Shown: one piece after another, positions 32,578-43,574 of the stretch
Position numbering within the stretch: the first letter of the stretch is position 1
How the letters are laid out: every line of letters begins with the position of its first letter
NCBI GenBank assembly: GCA_033961575.1
Contig: CM066732.1
Coordinates: forward strand, 93,797,187-93,861,186
Direction of reading: 5' to 3'
Length of the DNA: 64,000 bases
DNA from: Aselliscus stoliczkanus
Taxonomy: Eukaryota > Chordata > Mammalia > Chiroptera > Hipposideridae
Program-made: the position numbers and the translations under genes
The notes under the pieces: generated by a model
Told to the model about the DNA's origin: nothing
Database searches by the model: none
Seen by the model: the letters and a program-made list of their open reading frames with translations, nothing else

Positions 32578-33479
32578 GATTCAATTCAATTGACTAAGTT
32601 TTTTTCAATAAGTTTCGATAAGTTTTCAATTCCTAAGTTTTTGTGCAGCAGCAATCTATTTGGTTAACAGAAAACATCTCATTTCCTGACTACGGCAGGT
32701 CATACATTTTATTTATAAACTCAGAAAGGAAGTTGTTCCTCCTCCAGCCACTACATTTAGTATGCCGTTTGTGGGTCAGCCATGTGAGGAAGATTCACAA
32801 CTTCTCTGTGGTGAGTCCAGGTCATCACCTCTATAACTGTGGCCCTGCCCTGGCCCATCCTCAGAACGATGTCCTCAGCTCCAATGGGGCAGAGCAGTGG
32901 GCTGGCTGCTCTGAGAGGAATTTTAATTTCATGAGAATATGGGAAACCCTGCCCCCCACTACCCCACCATGACTAATAGCAATTCCCACACACTGCATGG
33001 GATTCTACTGGGCAAACAAATATTGGCTCTCTGTACTATTTGAGAGTTTCCAGAGCATGGTGGTGGTAAAAGCAGAGGCCTGCTTAGGGCTTAGCCAGTG
33101 TGACCACAGCTACCAGCTCCGTAAAAGGGATATGGTTATCTCCTGCAGACAGGGGCTTCTGAAAATACATGCAGCACTTTTTCCAGCGTCCGTGACAGCC
33201 TATTCAAAAACACTTTCTGGTTAAGTGCCAGAGGAAGTGTGTATGTGGGAAGTGGTGGCATGGTACAGGCTTACTATCACCTCAGGAGAGCCAAGCACAA
33301 TCTCATTCAATAATGAAGAGCTGGTCTTCAGCACTGACAGAGTGTCTAACAGTGTCTAACACAGTCTAATGTGGAATCGCAGAGAAGGGCATTGGTATTT
33401 ATTGGCTCCTAATTTCCTGTCTGTCTGCCTTAATATATATCTGAAATAAAAACATGAAAAAGGAAGAGCATCTTTCTTT
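32578..33479. other. Unassigned sequence
   Basis: No gene or repeat is recognised. The 109-codon frame at 32643-32972 has no domain. A short direct repeat AGTGTCTAAC occurs twice near 33340-33360. Confidence 0.45.
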
Positions 33480-33675
33480 TTTTATAAGAAAATTTTTTTT
33501 TTTTGTGGGGGGGAGGGAAGGACAGTATGTTTCTCCAGGATCCATTAGCTCCAAGTCAAGTAGTTGTTTCAATCTGGTTGGGGAGGGCACAGCTTCTTAG
33601 CCCATGTGGGAATCGAACTGGCAACATTGGTGCTATGAGCCTGCTTTCTAACCATCTGAGCCAATGGGCCACCCC
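33480..33675 (-). mobile_element. Bat VES/Rhin-like tRNA-derived SINE
   Basis: In sense (minus strand) it starts GGGGTGGCCCATTGGCTCAG, has box B GTTCGATTCCCACATGGGC, then a body with CCAGATTGAAACAACTACTT and TTGGAGCTAATGGATCCTGG, and ends in an A/T-rich tail. That body resembles bat VES/Rhin-type SINEs and differs from families A-D here. It is the strongest taxonomic clue in the window. Confidence 0.8.
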
Positions 33676-34689
33676 AAGAGCAAGTCTTTACAAAGGCTAT
33701 TTGGCTTTCCCTCTCAAACTCCATAGATACCATGACAATGGTGAGGCCATTTCTCTCACAGCTGGTTGCCTTATCAGCTGTCCAGCCTGCGGTGAAAGGG
33801 GTCATCTAGAGGGTGTTGACAGATCAATGCCTTCAGCTGTGCACTCTCTGTTGCCATGGTGATTGCTCAGGTGCCTTAAAAATAATCTCTTCTTTTCACA
33901 TGGAGTGGATTTGCAGGTGTGGAGTCCATAAAGCCAATTTTCATTTTTAATCCAGTTTGATCCAATCTCATTAATCAGTCAAGGCTTCCTTTTCACACTT
34001 GCCTTGGGACACAAAGGGAACCCAGTTATGAGCTGTTAATTAGCTATTAGGGGACTGAGAAACTTCCAACGGGTCATTATTCACACTGTTTGAGGCTAAT
34101 ACTTATTTAATTAGAACTATTCCTTTCCTGTCATAATTCCCTAGTTAAAATAAATGTAACTCAAAATGTCAGTTCAGTTTAAAAAGGAACTGGTGGCTAA
34201 TTCAAATTCTGACTTTTTATGGCACAAGTGCTTGAAAAATTGCTGTCCTACCCAGCTAAGCACACTGCCAGGGAATTGATCAGAACTTGCACTTGGGGGG
34301 TGGGGGGAAACATGTGTGTATGTGTGTCTGTGTCGACTGAGAACGCACACGAGACCAAGAAGGTGGTCCCCCCTAAGTTATCTATCATACATTTTGTTTC
34401 ATCTTTTGCAAACTTTTGTGAGAACCCAAGACCTGATAGGGTGGAGGAGGACTGGAAGGAAGAGGGTAGAAGCATATCGGCCTTCCTCACGGGCATTCAC
34501 ATGCTACATGCGCACATCTTATTACACGGTCACACATTCTTAAAACCAGGACTTGCTGAGGCATGTGGGAATAGAGTATCCTGACGAATGAAGTTTCTAG
34601 ATACATGAGGGTTCAGCAGAAAGCTTTTTGTTTCTGTTACTGAAGCTCATGAAAAAGGGTTTCTATATTTTCCTTTTGTCTCAAAATGG
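33676..34689. other. Unassigned sequence, possible conserved non-coding DNA
   Basis: No repeat is recognised. The stretch at 33870-34180 carries several TAATTA-type homeodomain-like motifs (TTAATTAGCTATTAG near 34038, TTTAATTAGAAC near 34106) in unique AT-rich sequence. The 121- and 82-codon frames near 34219-34584 lack domains. Function is a guess. Confidence 0.4.
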
Positions 34690-35240
34690 TTTCTAAAAAA
34701 ACCATTTCAAAACTTAGTGGCTTAAAACCCCAAGCATTTTGTTTGTGGGTCATGAATTTGGGTAGGGTTCAGTGGTGCCAGTCTAGTTCTTTATGGCATT
34801 TGCTGGTATTTACTAGGCTGCAGCTGAGAAGGTTTTCTCACATGTCTGGCACCTCAGTGTGCTACTTCCCAGGGTGGGTCTCTCTCTTGGGCTTCTTGGT
34901 GGTCACAGGAGAGATGGTTGTTTCACAGGGTGGCTCAGTTCTAAGAAGGAGTGTTCCAAGTGGCATGCTGCAAGCTGCATATCTCTTAGGCCCAGCCTCA
35001 GAAGTTATCCGGTGTCACTTCCACGGCATTTTGTGGGTCACAAGAGGTCACATGGCCAGCTCAGACTCAAGGAAAAGGAAAACAGATTTCATCTCTGTAT
35101 GGCCTCCCAATGACAAAGCATTTGTGGCCATTGTAATGCACCATACAAAACTTACCACATCCAACCCTGACTTTCGTTTGTTGACTAAGGGTTGTGTGGT
35201 GCCTTTTAACCATCATTCAAGATGTGAACGATGAGTGCGT
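34690..35240 (-). mobile_element. MaLR-type LTR relic, antisense
   Basis: AAAACTTAGTGGCTTAAAAC, GTTTGTGGGTCATGAATTTG and GGTAGGGTTCAGTGG match the antisense MLT1-type start, followed by TATTTACTAGGCTGCAGCTG and GGTCACATGGCCAGCTCAGA. The 182-codon plus-strand frame at 34686-35234 is wholly inside this relic and has no domain. Confidence 0.65.
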
Positions 35241-35698
35241 AGTTATGTGGATACAGGAGATGTGAGAGATGCCAGGATCGGTTAAAGATGCTTTCAGTAG
35301 AGAATAGAAAGCTAAGTAAAATCTGTTAACATCATATGAAAATTTATTTGCTTATTAGGCAGGAAGCCCAGAGGTGGGACTTTGCCTTCATGGTTGGTTG
35401 ATTCAATACCTTAGTGATATCATTAAGTGATATCTTTTTATTTCCATGTCTCTCCTGTGACAGTCACAGTAATTGTCTTCAATATAAACTCTTCTTATGG
35501 CAGGAAGGCCACTAGTAGTAATTGTGGCTGTTTGCTTCCTTGTTCATGGGAGAGAGAATCATTATATGTGGTTCTTTCTTAAGAGCAAGAAAGTTTTCAG
35601 AAGGCCCCATTAAATCTCTCCTCATGTTTTATTGGCCAGAATTGGGTCACATGTCCATTTCAGAACTAATCACTGACAAGAGGTATGAGAGCATTCTT
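35241..35698. other. Unassigned sequence
   Basis: No gene or repeat is recognised. Confidence 0.4.
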
Positions 35699-36150
35699 TT
35701 TTTTTTTTTTTTTAAAGATTTTTTTTTTTTTTTTATTGGGGAACAGCATTGGGGAATCGGGGAAGGGGAACAGACAAGTTGCTATCTTTTTGTTCTTCAG
35801 TCTAGTTGCGGAGGACGTTGCTTCACTGGCCCATGTTGGTATCGTCATTGCGCTCTTCCCGGGTGAGGCAGATCGGTCGCTGGCCTCTGGATGTCGCTCA
35901 CCGCGGCTATTGGCAGCTCACGCTTGGCTGCCAGCCGCTCACGCTGGCTGCGGGCCACTCACTGTAGCCTATGGCAGCCCACTGCAGCAGGAGCTGCAGC
36001 CCACACCATCAGCGGGGCTCGCACAGCCCAGCTCCAGGTGGAGCTGTTGTTAGCTGTAGAGGGCAGTGTCACCGGCCCTCATGTGGGATCCGAACCGGGG
36101 CCGTTGGCATCCCAAAACCAGCGCTTAACCAATGCGACACTCGGCCGCCC
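35699..36150 (-). mobile_element. Long SINE, family C
   Basis: Complete antisense copy: T-rich tail, 3' module (AGTCTAGTTGCGGAGGACGT), body repeats, then family A-like GAGGGCAGTGTCACCGGCCC and the head ending ACACTCGGCCGCCC. The flank GAGAGCATTCTT is repeated exactly (35687-35698, 36151-36162). Frames of 99-122 codons inside it are artefacts. Confidence 0.93.
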
Positions 36151-36664
36151 GAGAGCATTCTTATACCAGTCTGTCCCATCCTGGACCTGAGAGTGGGAAC
36201 AGCTTCCTTCAGAGACGTCAGCTATGTGGTATAAAAAGACAAATTTGGGGTGATATAAGGAAGAAGAAAGACAGCAGTAGATTTTTGGATAGATAGCCAA
36301 GAATGTGATTGTATTGCTTTAAAAAATAAATCCATGGCATCAATTAATTTTGTTAAGATAGAAAATAAAAATTCCTTTTAATTGCAGATTCTGTTTATGG
36401 AGAAAATATAGAATGGGCAACATTATGGACACAAACCTGGTGAGAACCCTATATCTGTACTGAGAGAGTAATCTTGTATCTGAAGTTTCTGTTTTCCCTC
36501 CGCCAAATTAGGATAATAGTACATTCTTCTTAGGGTCAGGATTAAAAAGTGGTAATATATGCAGGATACTGAAGTCAATACAGCCCTATGAGAATAGAGG
36601 ATTCCCCTGAGTAGACAGTGGAGTATTTCTGGAGGATTAGGGACAGAGGGGATGTGGAGAACAG

Positions 36665-36672
<8 letters not shown>
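36151..36672. other. Unassigned sequence
   Basis: No gene or repeat is recognised. Confidence 0.4.
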
Positions 36673-36696
<24 letters not shown>

Positions 36697-36790
36697 GAGG
36701 ACAGTGTCACTGGCCCTCATATGTGGGACCCAAACCGGGGCCACAGGCTTCCCAAGCCAGCGCTTAACCACCGCGCCACTCTGCCGGCCC
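36673..36790 (-). mobile_element. tRNA-derived SINE, family A
   Basis: Long T tract, then GACAGTGTCACTGGCCCTCA, GACCCAAACCGGGGCCACAG and CGCGCCACTCTGCCGGCCC. The flank GAACAGTAGCTTTT is repeated exactly (36659-36672 and 36791-36804). Confidence 0.94.
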
Positions 36791-37789
36791 GAACAGTAGC
36801 TTTTCAAGGCAGAATATAAACATATCTGAAAGCCCAGAATGTAAACTTTTGCAACTAGAACCATCTGGAGTGGGATGGGATGGTAATATGGAGCGGGGCC
36901 AGATTTCTCTTGGTGTTTCCTCCCCCACAACATGTTTTTTAGAAGTGAAATCAGGTTATGAAGAACACCAAGGCAGCTTGAAGGGGGAAGTCATAAGAGG
37001 ACAGGCTATAGCTTAGGGACATGTGTGCCGTGTGCTTATTGGGGGAGGGGACATGAGGGAGATCCTGCCCAACTGTTTGACCTCGCCTGATGGCATATTA
37101 GGTCATATGCTAATGGCCTCACCTCCTTCATGCTTCCCGCCTCTTTGAATCACTGCTTAGCAGGGGAACCAGTGGGAATGTCCCAAAGGCCAGGCTAGGC
37201 TCTGGGCTGTTCCCCTCACCCAAAGATGACTGCAGATCCCCCTGACTCCCACTAATTCCCACCTCCTACCAACAAAGCACAGTGTTTTTCTCTCGAACAC
37301 CCCCTTGCAATGCTGGCAGGATCTTCATGCTCTACAAGTGGTTTTGGAAATGGAAGCAAGAGACTCTCAGGGAGAAGTCTCCATCCAGGTAACACTCAAT
37401 TAGGATTTTACTTTTTCATGTGTGCTACCTCTAACCAACATACTAATGTATTTGATGCCCTATAAGATGTAAAATTATGAGGCCATATCTTTTTCAAAGG
37501 TGAAAAAGAAACCCCAGATGTTTCCAACAGCAGTAAAGAGCCACGAAGTGCTTTGGAAAATTTCCTCTAACTTTGACTCTAGCCCCAGACAATCTAGAAA
37601 AATAACTTAAAAATTATTCACTTTAAAGAGGATTTTAATTTTGCACATAGAGTAGCTAAGCTTCCTATTTCAAATATTTGAAGCAATTTTGGTATGTTTG
37701 GGGGTGACATTAAGCCTGGAATGAATGTCAGAGGCTGGCTAAATTACCACAAAAGGCACAGAAATCTTTATGTACTGAATGTCAAGACA
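36791..37789. other. Unassigned sequence
   Basis: No gene or repeat is recognised. Confidence 0.45.
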
Positions 37790-37925
37790 CAGCAGGCCAT
37801 TTACACACATTATGCCCTTTCATCCTTTACAAAAGCTCTCAGTGAGGTATTAATATCCCATTTCACAGTTGAGGAAACTGGCTTCAGGGAGTCAATGTCA
37901 GACTGTAGTAATTGACCAAGTCAAT
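37790..37925 (-). mobile_element. MIR-type SINE relic, antisense
   Basis: TTTACACACATTATGCCCTT, GGTATTAATATCCCATTTCA and CAGTTGAGGAAACTGGCTTC match the antisense MIR core. Confidence 0.65.
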
Positions 37926-38029
37926 TCCAACTTTTTGAGTGTTACATCAGTTTCCCACTGATACAATAACCTTTCTTTATCCATGTTTAGCTCCTTGCGT
38001 AAGATGGTAAGTTATGCACAAATTGGGAA

Positions 38030-38120
38030 ATGTGGGTTCCTGCCCTAGCTCTGCCCCTCTACAGGGAGGCATTGGATAAGCCACTTCCCCTTTCTGAGTG
38101 AATGGTCTCTGAAAGCAGAC
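38030..38120 (+). mobile_element. MIR SINE fragment
   Basis: TGCCCTAGCTCTGCCCCTCT then GATAAGCCACTTCCCCTTTC fit the MIR core. Short and weak. Confidence 0.45.
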
Positions 38121-38494
38121 TCAGCTCTGAAAAGCCAAGGCTGCGTTAGCAATTTTGCATGCCTATGTGAATGCTTATTTAGCCCTATCCTGCCCATTAG
38201 TTCTCCTCAAGGTGTGCAGCTGGGGCAGAGCCTTATGCAAATGTCATGGGAGGAAGGAGCCATTACCAGTATCAGAATCTTTCTCATCTGAGAGAGGCCC
38301 CATGACCAAGCCTCCTTGAAGGAAGCATTGGAAATGCACTCACTCAGTGAACAACTTAGGGCTGCAATGTGGGAGGCCGTTCTGCCTCCACCCCAAAGCT
38401 CATGTTGTGAAATGTCTGTGGATTGAAACATAAAGGAGATTTTTGTTGAGCGAGTGTTATGAAACATCACATGTATCTCTAAAAATGACATTGC
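38121..38494. other. Unassigned sequence
   Basis: No gene or repeat is recognised. Confidence 0.4.
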
Positions 38495-38592
38495 AGGGTC
38501 GGCCGAGTGGCGCGGTGGTTAAGTGCTGGCTTGGGAAACCAGCGACCCCGGTTCGGTCCCACATATGAGGGCCAGTGACACTGCCCTCAAAA

Positions 38593-38627
<35 letters not shown>

Positions 38628-38631
38628 ATAT
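38495..38631 (+). mobile_element. tRNA-derived SINE, family A
   Basis: Sense copy: AGGGTCGGCCGAGTGGCGCG, then GTTAAGTGCTGGCTTGGGAA, box-B-like GGTTCGGTCCC and CACATATGAGGGCCAGTGAC, ending at CACTGCCCTC and followed at once by an (AAAT)n tail. Target-site duplication AAAAATGACATTGC (38481-38494, 38632-38645) is exact. Confidence 0.95.
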
Positions 38632-38645
38632 AAAAATGACATTGC

Positions 38646-39653
38646 TGTGCTTATGAGGCACTATGTAAAGGAGGTCACATGAGCATACCCAGGTTGTTTA
38701 CAAACTGAGAAGTGGAGTCAGGGAGTGAGGCAAGTGGGTGAGATTCACTGTTAGGCTTCTTAGAGATGGTGGTTTTCAAAAAGAGAGGAGGGGCTGTTCC
38801 ATGCACAGTATTGAAATATTTTTCTGATGGATTGGAGCTTAAAAGTAGCTAGGGGAGGCAAGACTATAAGACTACAAGAACAGAGTACAAGGCAGGCTAC
38901 AAGAACAATAAAGATGTTCCTTAAAATTGAGATTTGTAGAAGGTGATAAGAGGCCAACCTGGGGTCTAATAGGTGATGATCAACTTATTTCCTCTGCTTT
39001 ATTTTCTTCTGAGGAAAGTTGCCTGGGCTGGAGCCTGCATTCAGATAAGTAAAGCAGGTGGCTGGACTTCAGCTAACTGACAGTGGGCTGGGAGGTGGGG
39101 GAGGAAGGGTGCGATGTTGTAGACAGATTAGGGAGACTTTTCAGCTACCTGAAGGACAGCCACTTTCTCTTATAAACATTTCCTCTCTTCTCATCACTTC
39201 CTCTTTTTTATTTATCCAACTCACTGAGGGCAACTTGCAAAAGATTTGCAGAGCTCTGATTTTTAGTTTTAGTTGCAACCTGGAAGTTGAAGAAGGATAC
39301 GGCAAACACTTGAGTAGTAGCATTTGCCCTTGTGGATACCATGTTCACATTTGTCAGGAATGAAGACCTTTCACTGCCTGTGGCTCTCCAGCAGGGTCCT
39401 TGGGGAAGGAGGCAGAGAAGGGCTCTCTCTCTTATAAAGAATACTTTGAAAGTAAGAGCACAACATGTATGCTGGGTCCTGACGACTCAGGCTTAGTAAG
39501 TTTTCATGGCCACACCTGGTTCTGAGATACTTGGAGGGAAAACCCTATGACCTCATTGCCAGTGTGAAATATACAAGATAATAAACCACACCAACCAATT
39601 AGTATAAAGTGGAGGTAAAGGTCAGCTTTGTCTAAATCAAAAACCACAAGTCA
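38646..39653. other. Unassigned sequence
   Basis: No gene or repeat is recognised. The 101-codon frame at 39058-39363 has no domain. Confidence 0.45.
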
Positions 39654-40148
39654 GGGACAGCCAAGTGGCGCATTGGTTAGGAGCTGGCTTGGGATGCCAG
39701 CTCTGAGCAGGAGGGTCCCAGTTTGGATCCCACATATGAGGGCCAGTGATACTGCCCTCTATAGCCAAGATGGTGAACAACAGCTCCACCTGGAGCTGGG
39801 CTGCTGCGAGTCCCCGGGGACGGCATAGCTGCAGCCCCTGCAGCAGTGGCTGCCATAGGCTACAGTGAGTGGCTGGCAGCCAGCCTGAGTGGCTGGCAGC
39901 TGATGCAAGCTGCCAAGGGACGCCGTGAGTGGCTGTCCAGAGGCCGACGACTGATCTGCCTCACCGGGAAGAGTGCAATGATGACACCAACATGGACCAG
40001 TGAAGCAATGTCCTCCACAACTAGGCTGAAGAACAAAAAGACAGCAACTTGTCTGTTCCCCTTCCCCGATTCCCCAACGCTGTTCCCCTCCCCCAATTCC
40101 CCAATAAAATTTAAAAACAAAACAAAACAAAACAAAAAAAAAAACAAA
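39654..40148 (+). mobile_element. Long SINE, family C
   Basis: Head GGGACAGCCAAGTGGCGCAT, TTTGGATCCCACATATGAGG, body with several tandem GTGAGTGGCTGGCAGC-like units, 3' module AACTAGGCTGAAGAACAAAA and CCCCAATAAAATTTAAAA, with an (AAAAC)n tail. Flanks AAAAACCACAAGTCA and AAAAACTACAAGTCA differ at one base. Frames of 100-123 codons inside are artefacts. Confidence 0.93.
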
Positions 40149-40570
40149 AAACTACAAGTCACAGGAAGATGTTCTGTCCCACCTAATGAGGATTTGCTTC
40201 AATAGCATCCAGGATCAATGGCCTTCTTGAACAGTCTCCGTGATGAGAAACTCAACTATTGTCCAAGGTGCCCCAATGACCTGTTGTTGAAGATGCTTCT
40301 CTTTATATAGAGCTGAAAACTGTCTCCCATGAATTTCAGTTCTGGAGTGACACAAAATCTATTTCCTCTTTCAAATGACAACCCTTCTATATTGTGTGAC
40401 CATTGTCTTGCCCCCTTTTTTCTTCTCTGTTCTTTCTCATAAAAGTCTCTTTTTAGGTCTGAATTCCCTCAGCTGTTTCTCAGTCTTAACTGACTTTGAG
40501 ATTCTTCCTCTGGAGATCCTCTAGATTGTCAGTGTCTGACCTAACAAGAGTTGTCCTGCAGCAATAAATA
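40149..40570. other. Unassigned sequence
   Basis: No gene or repeat is recognised. Confidence 0.4.
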
Positions 40571-41850
40571 CTGTGTCTTTGGAAAAGTCATGACGCATGT
40601 TTGCAACAGATGGCACTAGTTCATTTTTGGAAGTACTAGAGTCATTCACATCTATGTTATTGCTATGTCATTAGACAGCTGACAGTTCTGGCTTCATTCT
40701 AAAAAAAAATTGAGCAATTTGGTTGAGTTTTGGAGATTTTACAACAAGTTGAAGATGGAAGACCAAACTGTGCATTTTTGCCATAGTTTATTGTTTTACT
40801 TCCATAAAGGGAAGAATGCATGTCAAGCTTGTGAAAAGTTGCATAAACTTTACAGTGACAATGCTCTACAAGAATGTCAGTGTCAACAATGGTTCACAAG
40901 ATTCCGTGCTGGTGATTTTGATCTCAACCATGTTCTTTGGTCAGGGAGGCCCACTGAGGTTGATAATGATAAAATAAAGGCATTGATTGAGCTAAATCCA
41001 CGTTACATGACATGAGAGATTGCAGAAACATTGAACATCCATCATTCAAATGTTCACGACCACCTGAAGAAGCTGGGATACGTAAGCAAGCTCGATATTT
41101 GGGTTCCGCATGAACTCAAAGTGGTTCATTTGACAGCGCATATAAACATCTGCAATATACTCATTAAATGTGAGGAAAATGATTCTTTTTTGAAGCGACT
41201 GATAACTGGTGATGAGAAGTGGATTGTTTACAACAATGTGGTGTGCCAAGTGTCTTGGTTCTGACGTGATTTGCCTCAAACGACATCAAAAGCAGACATT
41301 CATCAGAGGAAGATTATGCTCTCAGTATGGTGGGATTTTAAAGGTGTCATGTTTTTCGAGCTCTTACCAAGGAACTAAACAATCAATTTGAATGTGTACT
41401 GTCGGCAATGGGACAGTTTGAATGAATCCATCATCTAGAAATGTCCAGAGCTCGTTAATTGTAAGGGAATTGTGTTCTATCGAGACATGAGACCACACAC
41501 CAGTTTGATCACTTGTCGAAAATTATTGGAGCTTGGATGGGATGTGTTGCCACACCCACCATACTCGCCTGACCTTGCAGTATCAGACTTCCACTTGTTT
41601 CAATCTCTTCAAAACTCTTTGTGTGGTATAACATTCAATTCAGATGAGGCTATAAATCATTACCTTGTTCAGTTTTTTGCAAATAAAGATAGGCCCTTCT
41701 ATCTTTAGGAATTATGAAGCTCACTAAAATACGGCAAAAGGTTATCAAACAAACGAGCAATATATCATTGATTGATCTTTGTTCTTTATATAAATAAAAG
41801 ACCTTTGAAAAACATAGACAAAATACGTCATGACTTTTCTGAAGACCCAA
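40571..41850 (+). mobile_element. Near full-length mariner, inactive
   Basis: The ends are inverted: GGAAAAGTCATGACGCATGT at the left and, reverse-complemented, TTGGGTCTTCAGAAAAGTCA at the right. TA lies on both sides (40569-40570, 41851-41852). The 1280-bp length is that of an intact mariner. It carries the decayed transposase listed separately. A 79-bp MITE with the same ends sits 1.9 kb downstream. Confidence 0.93.
40710..41708 (+). pseudogene. Decayed mariner transposase, cecropia-like
   Basis: The N-terminal DNA-binding part has CQCQQWFTRFRAGDFDL and SGRPTEVDNDKI. A stop at 41013-41015 is followed in the same frame by the linker WVPHEL and the first catalytic Asp in ITGDEKWI; a further stop lies at 41262-41264. 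A shifted stretch (41209-41391) and a return to the first frame follow. The second Asp is in RDMRPHTS and the third in YSPDLAVSDFHLF. The WVPHEL linker and this spacing match the cecropia subfamily, to which Hsmar1 belongs. The segment around the second Asp is one residue shorter than usual. Stops and frameshifts make it non-functional. Confidence 0.92.
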
Positions 41851-41929
41851 TATTACAGATGGGCCTCCTTATGACTACCATAGAGGCCAGTGGACTATGA
41901 TCTCTCTTGAGTTGGGCATTAAGTTGCTC

Positions 41930-42255
41930 TTCTGACTAGTTGATCTCAAAATATTATGTTCAATGAAAACAGCTGGACACAAAAAATCATACAAATAGTG
42001 TGATTCCATTTATATAAAGTCTCTGGGTATGAGCAAAACAAATCAGTGATGGAAATCAGTAGTGATACCTCGGGAGGCGGAAGGGTGAATTTATTGGAAA
42101 AAGGCACAAGGGAACTTTCTGCTGTGATGGAAATATTCCTTGTTTTGTTTGGGGTAGCGGGTAATGGGTGTACAGTTGTCAAAACTCATCCAATCAAACA
42201 CTGATCTGTGTATTTTACTGTATGTAATTATACCTCCATGTAAAAAAAAAATTCA
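41930..42255 (+). mobile_element. Old L1 3' end
   Basis: ATACAAATAGTGTGATTCCA, TTTATATAAAGTCTCTGGGT, AAAACTCATCCAATCAAACA and TGTATGTAATTATACCTCCA, then an A tail, match old L1 3' ends in sense. Confidence 0.78.
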
Positions 42256-42799
42256 GATATTTTTCCTATAGTAAATCACATTTTTTCCTCAAAACATTTT
42301 TTTCATTTGTTTAGCTTGAGGTATTTATAAGACAACTTAGAAGTGCCACAAATGTATATCAAGAAGAGCAGCTGCCAGCTTTTCTATTGTTAGTCAATTA
42401 AGAGTGCACAAATTTGCCTTCTTTATCATGTGATTCTGCTTCTCTGTATTAAAAGAAGGGAAAACAACAAAATCTGAAGCACAAGTAATATTTTAATGCC
42501 AATTAACCTGCACAAAAACTAATTGCTCCTTGATATTTTATTAAAAAACAAGGATTATAAAGTGATTAGAAGAACATCTTTATTAAGCTGAAGTAAGACT
42601 TACATGCCCTTGCAATGGGGAAAGCGTTATCATTCCACTCAAACAAACACTAATGAAATAAAAACTAGTGATAATCGCTAGGTTTCTTTATCGGTACCAC
42701 AGCATAAAGACGTTACTGCTTTTGTTAAAAGCAAGTATTTCAATACTTTTTCTTCTACTGCTTCTAACCCTACTCAGAATTAGTTCAACTTACTAAAAC
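42256..42799. other. Unassigned AT-rich sequence, possible conserved non-coding DNA
   Basis: No repeat is recognised. Unique AT-rich sequence with clustered homeodomain-like motifs (AGTCAATTAAGAG near 42393, GCCAATTAACC near 42498, ACTAATTGC near 42518). Function is a guess. Confidence 0.35.
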
Positions 42800-43305
42800 A
42801 ACAAGAAACTAGGGTTTTCCAGAGATAGAAACTCTCTTCAGTCAATAATTGGGACCATTTTTGAAGTTATCCAAAACAGGATAAAAAAGCCAAGCAAGAC
42901 TCCTAACCCCTCCTTACCACAAGGAAAATATCAGACAGATTCCAATATAGGGGCATCTTATGATATACCTGACCAGTGCTCCTCAAAACTGTCAAAGTCA
43001 TCAAAAACAAGGAAAGTCCAGGAAACTGCCACAAACAAGAGGAGCCTAAGGAGACATGACAACTAAATAGAAGGTGATATTCTGGATGAGATCCTGGAAG
43101 GGAAAGAGGGCATTAGTGAAAAACTAAGGAGACCTGAATAAAACATGGATGTTAGTAGACAATCATGCATAAATATTAGTTCATCAATTATAACAAATGT
43201 ACAGTGCTAATGTCAGATGTTAATAATGGGAAATTGAGTGAGGGGTATATGGGAACCCTCTGTATTATTTTCTAAATCTAAAACTAAGCCTAAAAAAAAA
43301 AAATA
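42800..43305 (+). mobile_element. Old L1 3' end
   Basis: GTTCATCAATTATAACAAAT, GTACAGTGCTAATGTCAGAT, GAGTGAGGGGTATATGGGAA and AAACTAAGCCTAAAAAAAAA match the same old L1 3'-UTR type as at 25205. The upstream part, 42800-43130, is assigned by continuity. Confidence 0.7.
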
Positions 43306-43574
43306 GGTTACTAAACAGCTTGGATAACATGGAAAAAAATCCAGAAGTTTACACATACAAAGTTTTCAGAGGTTATATATCTTCTTGGTGGGAGTAAAGT
43401 TTTTAAAATAAATGGAAAAAAAAAAGCCATGGAAGAAAGCACCCATAATCCAAATGATTTGCACATTTCTTTGGATGTGGGGAAGGGCAGCATTAGCCTC
43501 TAATCATGTGCTTTGACTACAGTAGGTCTACCACCTGATTAGGAGATTGAGTTTTGATCCCAAAATCAAATGCC
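43306..43574. other. Unassigned sequence
   Basis: No gene or repeat is recognised. Confidence 0.4.

Noticed and set aside
34686..35234. 182-codon open frame, the longest in the window
   Set aside because: It lies entirely inside an antisense MaLR-type LTR relic and has no domain.
38495..38600. tRNA gene-like sequence with box A and box B
   Set aside because: It is the head of a family A SINE with an A-rich tail and target-site duplication, and lacks a complete tRNA fold. The same applies to all other tRNA-like hits here.
40710..41708. Functional mariner transposase gene
   Set aside because: In-frame stops near 41013 and 41262 and a frame shift between 41264 and 41472 rule out an intact protein.
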